Shown here: piece by piece, positions 56,046 through 64,000 of the stretch | How positions within the stretch are numbered: the stretch's first letter is position 1 | How the letters are laid out: each line of letters starts with the position of its first letter | NCBI GenBank assembly: GCA_037693485.1 | Contig: CM075346.1 | Coordinates: 63,917,001-63,981,000 of the forward strand | DNA length: 64,000 nt | Reading direction: 5' to 3' | Origin: Kitagawia praeruptora | Taxonomy: Eukaryota; Streptophyta; Magnoliopsida; Apiales; Apiaceae | Made by a program: the position numbers and the translations under genes | The notes under the pieces: model-generated | Databases searched by the model: none | Told to the model about the DNA's origin: nothing | What the model saw: the letters and a program-made list of their open reading frames with translations, nothing else

Positions 56046-57688
56046 GTGACATGATATTGCTTGCATGCTTACTTGTTGATTTATTTTTATATATGAGATA
56101 TATGCCTATGTTTACCATGCGATGATAGATTTAGGCGAACTTAAATCAACATAAGGCGTGCTCTAGAAAATCTGGAATAGGAATCGTTTCTTACCTTAAT
56201 ATTAATATTATAAATACAATCATGAAATTCTTGTGTTTGTGAAACACATGATTAAATATGAATTTTCAATATTGAGAGAAAGGATGATTCTGTCAAAAAC
56301 AGATTTTGATCTGTAAGAAAGGGGTATTAAGTGACGCCTCTTGACAATGCTCCCCCCGATCTGGGAATCATCCTATTATCGATTATTGATTTGAAATATT
56401 AAATTCAGAAAAGAGAATTTCTTTATAATATGATTATGATTGTTAAATAATATTAGTTAATTAATAATGGCTGATAATTATTTATTTATGAAATGAATAA
56501 TTAGTTAGCAATTTTATTAACTGATTAAATAAGATTTAATTGATTATAAAATAATTAAGATGTGATCTTAATATTATTAATTATTGATTTAATTTAAGAA
56601 ATTAAATTAAGGGAGAGATTAATTTTCTAAAGAGTTTAGAAATAGAATTAATAATTAAAAGAGTTTTAATTATTGGTTAATAACAGAGAAGATGAGATCT
56701 ATGTATTATATATGTCAAGTTGTAATAGGCCATAGGCACAAAAAGTTTTGTGTTAGTTATGGTCTTCCAACATGACAGAAAGTATTTCTTGTTTTCGGTG
56801 CATTGTCGTTTCGTGCTACAGCCGAGGACTTTGTTACCGATCAACATGAAAATACTTGTCTGTTACATTAGATGTGTACAAAATTAGATTTTAGTGGTCG
56901 TTACGTACTACAGCCGTGGGCTATTGGAATCTAATTTAATTGTACAAAATGTTGGATTTGACTTGACTAATAATATTGAGATTTTTCGTGTTTTTGTTAT
57001 AGATTTAGATTATTTATTAAACTTAAAACACGTTAGACTTATAGGTTTATACGAAAATGTTTCGTGACCTTAAAAAAAACCTCTTTTATAAATATCAAGT
57101 AGTAATTGGCCAATGACACAACGGGCTTGTGTCGATCATAGCCTTCCAACATGGTAGAAAGTAGTTCTCATTTTTGAATCACTGCCGTTTCGTGCCACAG
57201 CCGAGGGCTTTGATTTCGAAATAAGAAATACTTGTCTATTACATAGAGATGTGTACAATGAATTAGAATCTAATGGTCGTTACGTGCCACAGCCGTGGGC
57301 TATTGGAGACTGATTCAATTGTACATAATGTTGGGTTAGACTTGACTTAGAATATTGAGTTTGTCGTGCCACAGCCGTGACTCAATTATTCAAGAGGTTA
57401 AAGTTTTATTAGGGAATAACATGAGATGTAATTGACAAGAGTTGTCTGCCTACTGAACATCACATGGCGTTTCGTGCCACAGCCGGGGTTGTGTGATGGA
57501 ATGTAGGATCCCTATTCCCACTAGCATTTTGAATGCTTATTTATTCACTTAGGGGGTTGTATAAATTAGATAAACTAGTGGGAGCCACTTATGAATAAAG
57601 ACCCGATTCATATAGTGTTTTGAAATGAAATTGAATATTTGCTAAGTGTTGTTATGTGTTTATCATTTACAGATTTATTATATACATT
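56046..57688 (+). other. E3 leader, second part, with repeated CGTGCCACAGCCG motif
   Basis: Untranslated leader up to the gag ATG. A segment of about 260 bp is duplicated in diverged form (about 56715-56965 and 57095-57340). Within and beyond it the motif CGTGCCACAGCCGTGGGCT occurs six times (near 56811, 56903, 57189, 57281, 57364 and 57471). CCAC-AGCC-GTGG can form a short stem-loop. A packaging or dimerisation signal is a reasonable guess, not shown. No ORF of interest. Confidence 0.7.
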
Positions 57689-58708
57689 ATGTCTTCTACA
57701 CTATCACTCCGGAGCATACTAGATGCTCACAACTTGACTGGTCCTAATTATGCTGACTGGCTTCGAAACTTGAGAATTGTTCTCAGGGTTGAGAAGCTGG
57801 AATATGTGCTTGACTCACCTAAGCCTGCTGAACCTGCTGACGATGCACATAATGATGAACATGTTGTGTATCGTAAGTGGATAAATGATGCTAATGTTGC
57901 TCAATGTATCATGCTAGCTTCCATGAACGTTGAGCTACAAAAGTAGCATGAGCTTATGGATGCTCACACTATCCTAACGCATCTACAAGAGTTGTATGAT
58001 GTGGCAGGGAGGACAGCTCGATATGAGATATCGAAGGAGCTGTTCCGCTGTAGGATGCCAGAGGGATCATCTGTGAATGACCATGTACTTAAGATGATCA
58101 ATTTGATTGAACGTCTTGGACAACTTGGTTTTGTCATGGATGGGGAGCTAAACCAAGACTTAGTCTTGCAATCGCTCCCGGATTCGTTTTCGCAGTTTGT
58201 TGTGAACTTTCACATGAATAAGTTGGACGTCAGCCTGGCTGAACTCCATAACATGCTGAAGACTGCAGAATCGAACTTTCCCTCTAAGAAGAGTTTTGTT
58301 CTTCTAATTGGTGAAGGTTCCAATCCTAAGAAAAGGAAGAAGAACCCTCCCAAGAAAAAGAAAGTAGGTGAGAAACAGCCGGTTCCACCAAAAGCTGAAG
58401 ACCCCAAGAGCAAAGTTGTTTGCTTTCACTGTAACAAGGTGGGGCACTGGAAGAAGAACTGCAAGGTTTACCTTGCAGAGTTGAAGAAGAAGAAGGGTAG
58501 TGAGACTGCCGCTTCTGATTCAGGTATGTTCATGATTGAATTGAATATGTCATTAAATCAAATTTCTACTTGGGTACTAAGGAGAAGTAGGACTCTTGAG
58601 GAAGAGGAGGAGATTCTACAGATGGGAAATGGAGCAAGAGTTGCTGCTATAGCTGTAGGATCGTTTGATTTACATATGCCTACGGGCAAGACTATTGTTT
58701 TTAAATAA
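57689..58708 (+). pseudogene. E3 Gag and residual protease
   Basis: Starts MSSTLSLRSILDAHNLTGPN with NYADWLRNLRIVLRVEKLE, Angela-like Gag. TAG at 57944-57946 lies where E5 has Gln (LQKQH), otherwise the frame is open. A Lys/Pro-rich linker leads to the CCHC knuckle CFHCNKVGHWKKNC. The protease then reads STWVL joined directly to RRSRTLEEEEEILQMGNGAR: compared with E5, about 15 residues including the catalytic D-T-G are deleted at about 58578. The frame ends at IVFK, TAA. Gag might still function in trans but protease cannot. Confidence 0.9.
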
Positions 58709-59632
58709 TTGTTATTTTGTTCCCTCGATTGTGAGGAATATTATTTCTATTCCCATGTTAGACTTGGCTGGATTTTCGTTTATTATTCAGAATAATAAAT
58801 GTTCAATTCTGAAGAGATAACGTTTTTTATGGTAGTGGTATTTTAAATAATGGTCTGTTTGTATGTGATGTAGAACATAATTCACTACAAATTGAACATA
58901 CTAATAAAAGGAGAAATCGAACTTTGTTAGACATGGTTCGATTCATGATGAGCTATGCAGATCTTCTAGTATCACTTCGGGGTTATGCATTGGAAACCTC
59001 AGCATATTTACCGAATAAGGTGCTTTCCAAATTTGTTCCTTAAACTCCATATGAGATATGGAACGAAAGGAAACTGAGTCTTAAACACGTTAAGATTTGG
59101 GGATGTCCGGCTTATGTCAAGAAAGTTGACCCTGATAAGCTGGAATCTTGATCCGTAAAATGTAGTTTTGTGGGATATCCTAAAGAGATTTTAGGGTATC
59201 ACTTTTACACCGATCATAGAGTGTTTGTCTCCAGACATGCTACCTTTTTAGAAAAATAGTTTATCCTTGAAGGGAACAGTGGGAGTAAGATTGAACTTAA
59301 AGAAGTTCATGGAACACAAACTACTACGGTTCAAGAGGAAACTCCTGTTCACACTAAACAACCTTATGTGATATAGTATTGACTCAGAGAAATGGTAGAG
59401 TGCCATGAAATCCAAAATGGATTCTATGTATGCCAACCTGGTATGGACCTTGGTTGAAGCACCTGAGGACGTTAGACTCATTAGGTGCTAAAGAGTATAC
59501 AAGAGAAAGATTGGAGTAGATGGCTAGGTGGAGACCTACAAGGCTAGGCTCATGGCAAAATGATTCAGACAAAGGCAAAGGATTGACTTTGATGAAACTT
59601 TTTGCATGTAGCCCTACTCAAATCAATTTGGA
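58709..59632 (+). pseudogene. E3 degraded integrase remnant
   Basis: Scattered readings match E5 in order: a VRNIIS-type stretch near 58735, RRNRTLLDMVRF near 58910, GYALETSAY, TPYEIWNERK, VKIWGCPAYVKKV and a SFVGYPKE stretch near 59165. The stretch with both catalytic Asp residues of the DDE core is absent. Stops occur near 59041, 59149 and 59258. Short frames then recall the start of RT (MDSMYANLVWTLVEAPED near 59410). Nothing here could give a working integrase. Confidence 0.85.
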
Positions 59633-60487
59633 TTTTGCTTGCGATCCATATATGGATTTAAGCAAGCTTCTCGTAGATGGAACATCCATTTTGATGAGAC
59701 AATCAAAGAGTTTGATTTTATCAAAAATATAGATGAACCATGTGTTTACAAGAAGGTTAGTGGGAGCACGGTAACATTTCTTGTGTTGTACGTGGATGAC
59801 ATACTTCTTATAGGAAATGATATATCGATGCTACAATCAGTCAAAGTATGGCTATCGAAGAACTTCACTATGAAGGACTTGGAAGAAGCATCCTACATTC
59901 TCGGTATGGAGATCTATAGAGATAGATCTAGAAGAATGATAGGTCTTACCCAGGGTACATACATCGAGAAAGTGCTTAAAAGGTTTAGCATGGAAAACTC
60001 CAAGAGAGGTCTCATACCGATGATCCATGGAGTATCCCTTTCCGAGAAGATGTCTCCTAAGACACCTGAGGAAAGAGAGCGTATGAGTAAGATTTCCTTA
60101 TGCTTCAGCAATAGGATCTATCATGTACGCGATGTTATGTACTAGGCCTGATGTTGCTCATTCAATTAGTTTGACGAGCAGATATCAGTCCAATCCAGGT
60201 GAAGACCGCTGGAAAGTAGTTAAAAACATCCTTAAGTACTTGCGAAGGACTAAGGATATTTTTCTTGTTTTTGGTGGATCTGAGTTGAAAATAGAGGGTT
60301 ATACTGACTCTAGTTTTCAATCAGAAAGTGATGATAGCAAATCCATGTTAGGGTACGTGTCTACTCTGAAGGGTGGAGCAATTAGTTGGAAGAGTTCCAA
60401 ACAGTCTACAACGGCTGACTCAACAGCGGAAGCAGAGTTTATAGATGCAAGTGACGCTGCAAAACTGTTTTGTGGCGCTTTCTTTTG
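59633..60487 (+). pseudogene. E3 reverse transcriptase C-terminal half and RNase H
   Basis: From RSIYGFKQASRRWNIHFDET to YVDDILLIGNDISML and LSKNFTMKDLEEASYILGME, very close to E5. The earlier RT part with the first catalytic Asp (QMDVKTAFLNG in E5) is deleted, although YVDD remains. A one-base shift near 60100-60125 moves the reading to RNase H: CTRPDVAHSISLTSRYQSNP, GYTDSSFQ and DSTAEAEFIDASDA. The RNase H end is truncated compared with E5. Confidence 0.9.
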
Positions 60488-60653
60488 ATAGGGAGATCAT
60501 TGAAAGTAGAGATGTCAACATTGAGAGAGTTGACACACATAACAACATAGTAGACCCACTCACTAAGCCGCAATCTCAGATTCACTTCGATCGTCATAAT
60601 GAGTGAATGGGTATTAGATACTAGAGTGATTGGATTTAGTACAAGTGGGAGAT
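60488..60653 (+). other. E3 3' untranslated region and polypurine tract
   Basis: A degraded RNase H tail (NNIVDPLTK-like reading near 60545) is followed by ACAAGTGGGAGAT immediately before the LTR. The polypurine tract is identical in form to that of E5. Confidence 0.85.
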
Positions 60654-62222
60654 TGAAAGAGTTTGTCCTAAAATCCAATCATGTATGATGATTTAGAAGA
60701 ACTTTCTTGTACTCTTTTTTGATTTCATTAATATTAATGAAAGACTTATTTGCTTTTATTACGGGCTTTATCTATTTAAAGTGTCTTAAATAAGATGTTC
60801 CATAGTTTAAGTAAAGCTTCTAGAATTATAATGAGATTGTAATAGTGAGATCTAGAAGATGATAACTCTAGACTTAAACAGTTCCCGATCAAAGGATAAC
60901 TAATCGGAAGTTAGTAAATCCGCAAAGATTGGTACATACTAAGCTTGCTCCTTTTAGGAGGATGTCTGTTCTCATAGGCATTTGTGTGGTGACACTATAG
61001 CTAGTATGTAGGTGCTTATTAAGGAATAAGTTCACTGAACATGACTCGATAAGTTGAACAACTAATGGAGTTTACTCACGTGTCGATAGTTGTTCACTGA
61101 GTGATAGTTGTACAAGTGTCCTTAGACTTGAGATCGTTAGAGTAATCTTGTACATAATGAACTATGCTTTGGTTTAGTCCTTAGTCTCAAGGACATCCAT
61201 TAGGTCTATTCCGGGCATAGGGATTTGTGTATGGAGATAGTTAACGGTCAATAAAGGATCTACCCCTTCCAGTAAAGGAAGAGAATATCCTATGCTATTC
61301 TTATAATGCTAGTTCCGAAATCTCTGGCCAGAGTGTATGAAATTAGAAAGGAGTTTCTAATTTGCATTAATATGAACTTTGCATTATGAATAAGAATCAT
61401 ATGATTAAATTTGATAGGCTTGACACGAGTTCCATGCCTTGTATTTAATCGGGATATTGCAGGGTAGAAGGAATTGATTGTACGGTAACTAGCACTGACA
61501 GGTTCTTGGTATTCTAAGCAGTGATTTTATATTATCCGGATAGTCGCGATATGTTGAAAAGCATCACTCACGATGTAGAATAAATATAATTAATCAGTTA
61601 ATTATATTTAATGAATTTTAGAATTCATATAAATAATAAATAAAAAGTTTATTATTATTTATTTCTACTACCGACTTAATATTGAACCTACAGGGTCACA
61701 CCATAAAAAGATTAATTTATTGATGAAGGTATTTTGAGAGAGCAAGTTGTATTAATAATGATTAAAATTGTTTTAATTATTATTTAACATTTTATAAGAT
61801 AAAGTGTAGGATTTATATATTAATATATAATGATATATTAATTATAAAAACCTACTTGATCCCTATATAAAGAAAGAGATGAGAACATGTTTAGTATGCA
61901 AAGTGGTTTTGTGAAAACCTAGTTGCCACCACTCCATCTTCTTCATCTCTCTCTCTCTCAAAAGGATTAAAACTCCATTTTTATAAAAGCTAAGTTTTAT
62001 AAAAAAAGCTTCATCGAAGATTATTCTTGGTGGATACCGGTAGAGTGCTTCACACTCTGAGAAGCAACTGCTAGCAACCATAGATTATAAAGCTTCGATT
62101 TTTCAAGGTAAGGTTTCGATTCCTCCGCTATTTCTGTTTTATATGATTTTCTATATGCACGATACATGGTTTTTACGGAATAATTGTTATACCGCGCTTC
62201 CGCTCGTCCGTAAATTCCTTCA
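60654..62222 (+). mobile_element. E3 3' LTR
   Basis: 1569 bp, equal in length to the 5' LTR, with compensating one-base gaps and about ten substitutions. It is followed by GCCCT and then E1 spacer sequence. Confidence 0.95.
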
Positions 62223-62758
62223 GCCCTCTCATATTTCCAAGATATTTTTACAATCTAACAAAATATTTTTGTTTGGATTATTAATGTTCTTTTCAGGATA
62301 AATTTTGAAATTTCCACATGGAACTCCATTTAATCTCTGGAATCAGGATGATAGTGATCAGGAAAACAAGAGTGATTTCATCAGGATTGATGTTTATTTT
62401 GAATTTTTTAATCACATTGAAAATTATGATTATCTTGGTAAAAAAAATCACATTAGAAAATGAAGCTGATCAGTATTGATTTTATTTTGATTTTACCCTG
62501 ATTTATTTATTTGAAATCAATTTGGATTTTATTTTTCAAAAATCGTGGGTAAACTGCATTTTTCAGGGACTGACACCTGTCAACCTACGTGTCAACGTGC
62601 GTTAGTGAGTCTGAAGGATTTTTGAATATATCTTTATTTTGAGACTCTGCTTGTTTATTGCTAACTTCTAATTCGAGTTTCCAAAGGCAAAAACATTCAT
62701 TAAGTTCTCAAAATCTCTAATCAATTTCAAGATTTCTCAAGTTCTTTTCAGTTTAAAA
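62223..62758. other. E1 spacer, second part
   Basis: Sequence between E3 and the extra ORF of E1. It has more TCAGGAT/ATCAGGA words (near 62295, 62343, 62357 and 62378). The final 80 bp before the ATG are a T/C-rich stretch with TTTTCAG close to the start, like a 5' UTR or splice acceptor. No gene. Confidence 0.65.
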
Positions 62759-64000
62759 ATGGCAGCTCAAAGAAGACTACCAAAATCAGTAGCTTTCAAG
62801 TTTGGTGACTTTGATTTTATGACTAACAATCATGTTGCAGCAATCACCAGCAAGAAAGGTGTATCAGCTGATTTTCATCCTGTGATGGATTTTATGGCTA
62901 TTGGACCTTTGCGTTATGCATTGGCAGCATCTCCAGAAATAAATCAAGCTGCTGTTTCACAAGCTTGGGAGAATGCTAATGTAATTGATTCTACTCAGAG
63001 TCAATCAGGTAAGATTGTTCTACACTTAGGACAAGATACTTATGACATTACTGAATCTGTTGTTAATTCAGTACTTCACTTACCTGTTAATGTTAATTAT
63101 GCAATGAACCATCTGATGATGATGTAAGAACTATGTTGTCTGCACTAGGTTATAGTGGACCCCTAGACAACATGAGCCAGTTAAATAGATCTTTTCTTAG
63201 GAAAGAATGGTCTTTCTTCTTTGATCAAATTGCTAAATGTTTTACTGGTAAATGTAGTTCTTTTCAGCAAATTACTTCTGTTACCTCACATATTGCTTAT
63301 AGTTTGATTTATGACAGAGTAATAAACATTGGTCACATTATCTTAAGTCAGATGTGTATTAAACTTGGGTCAAGAGATCAAGACAGAAAAATGGTTTATT
63401 ATCATAGATTTATGCAAATGTTTATTAACCATTTTATTCCTGATGTTGAAGCTAGATTTGGTAGAGAACATTGTGTTTCTTCTTATGTACAGCAAAAGAG
63501 AATTTTCTCTGACATTACAAAGAAAGACAATGAAAAGAATCTAGATGAAATACCTGCAATTCATTATCCACATCATGTTCAGGTAATTCTTAAAACTCAT
63601 CTTCCTACTCTATACAATTCTTCTTTCTTTTGTGGTGAAATGACTTAGGAATCTCATTTGGAGGAGAACCCCTCTGTGTCTACCCAAGTAGCCCAAAACA
63701 TTATAGTCTCTGAAACAATTCAAGAACAAAGTTTTGATTCACAGCCTGTTGTTTCAAAGAAACCAACCTCTGGTGTTTCTTAAAAGACATCAGTTGTAAG
63801 GAAGAGAAGATTTGTTGTGTCAAGTAGTAGTAGTAGTTCTAGTGAAGATGATGATAATATATCTCTTGCTGAGAGAGAAGAATTGAAGGCTGCAATTCAA
63901 CTTTCTAAGCTAGGACAAAGAGATGAAGCACCTAGTCATAGCCAGGCTACAGTCTCTCAAAAGACTGTAGTACTTAAAAAGGGAAAACAGTTACTGGATA
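62759..64000 (+). pseudogene. E1 extra ORF downstream of pol, 5' part
   Basis: Starts MAAQRRLPKSVAFKFGDFDF. A one-base shift near 63105 moves it to a second frame that holds LRKEWSFFFDQIAKCFTGKC and HIAYSLIYDRVINIGHIILS, homologous to the N-terminal domain of the E2 extra ORF, then VYYHRFMQMFINHF. TAG at 63646-63648 and TAA at 63781-63783 interrupt it. It continues with a Ser-rich, acidic stretch (a run of Ser then EDDDN) and runs off the window. No transmembrane segment is seen. Function unknown; presence in two diverged subfamilies shows it is a stable part of these elements. Confidence 0.75.

Larger units (their letters stand above)
52587..62222 (+). mobile_element. E3: defective Angela-like copia element nested in the E1 spacer
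   Basis: Two LTRs of 1569 bp each (52587-54155 and 60654-62222), a perfect GCCCT duplication (52582-52586 and 62223-62227), a PBS and a GTGGGAGAT polypurine tract. About a dozen LTR differences by eye give over 99 percent identity. The coding region is badly reduced: gag with one stop, protease without its active site, no integrase core, and RT with its first half missing. It must have been copied using proteins from another element. A LINE fragment sits antisense in its leader. Confidence 0.95.
11770..64000 (+). mobile_element. E1: SIRE-like copia retrotransposon, 3' end outside window
   Basis: This is the outermost element of the nest. Visible in order: truncated 5' LTR, PBS, gag (split by E2), protease, integrase, reverse transcriptase and RNase H, a spacer split by E3 and carrying an antisense ORF, then an extra ORF running off the window. 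With E2 and E3 removed, gag and pol stay in one frame with several nonsense changes. The integrase-before-RT order defines copia. The long Gag and the ORF after pol point to the SIRE (Maximus) lineage. The 3' LTR is expected to the right of the window. Confidence 0.85.

Overview
This window is repeat-dense plant nuclear DNA. The evidence is plant LTR retrotransposons primed by initiator-methionine tRNA (TGGTATCAGAGC), a CACTA transposon, a Stowaway-type MITE, a plant-type LINE fragment and many intron-like AT-rich stretches. I see no intact host gene. The only host-derived coding traces are a broken eRF1 release-factor fragment and an alpha-carbonic-anhydrase exon carried by the CACTA element. 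The species cannot be read from the sequence; a large angiosperm (probably eudicot) genome is the safest statement.

Layout. From 1 to 10.2 kb there is a tandem segmental duplication (1-2813 and 4310-7132, offset 4309 bp). Its copies are separated by a GC-rich block and a 10-bp-phased tandem array. The second copy runs into a complete LTR (6476-10208, 5-bp duplication ATTAT), which itself holds a solo copia LTR (8942-9651, duplication CTATT). From 10.2 to 11.8 kb is AT-rich DNA with the eRF1 pseudogene. From 11.8 kb to the end of the window is one nest of elements, named here E1 to E5.

The nest. E1 (11770 to beyond 64000, + strand) is a SIRE-like copia element with a truncated 5' LTR. E2 (12699-46644, +) is a second SIRE-like subfamily inserted in the gag of E1. 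E5 (16989-32105, - strand, duplication ACTAT) is an Angela-like copia inserted in the pol of E2. E4 (17145-23090, -) is a non-autonomous gypsy-type element inserted in the left LTR of E5, and a MITE (23746-23998) sits in the same LTR. A CACTA element (39396-44113, duplication ATA) sits in the extra ORF of E2. E3 (52587-62222, +, duplication GCCCT) is a defective Angela-like element inserted between pol and the extra ORF of E1, and it carries an antisense LINE fragment in its leader. LTR divergence read by eye agrees with the nesting: E2 about 2 percent, E3, E4 and E5 about 1 percent or less.

How the genes fit together. E1 and E2 share one plan: LTR, long Gag with extra CCHC knuckles, protease, integrase, reverse transcriptase, RNase H, a non-coding spacer, then a long extra ORF downstream of pol. 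In E2 that ORF spans roughly 1,580 codons once the CACTA element is discounted. The E1 spacer also carries a small antisense ORF with its own TATA box. In both subfamilies short motifs repeated in the LTR recur mainly in reverse orientation in the spacer. These features, and the carbonic-anhydrase exon in the CACTA element, are the most interesting points. All protein-coding copies except E4's ORF and the small antisense ORF are broken by stops or frameshifts, so they are annotated as pseudogenes.
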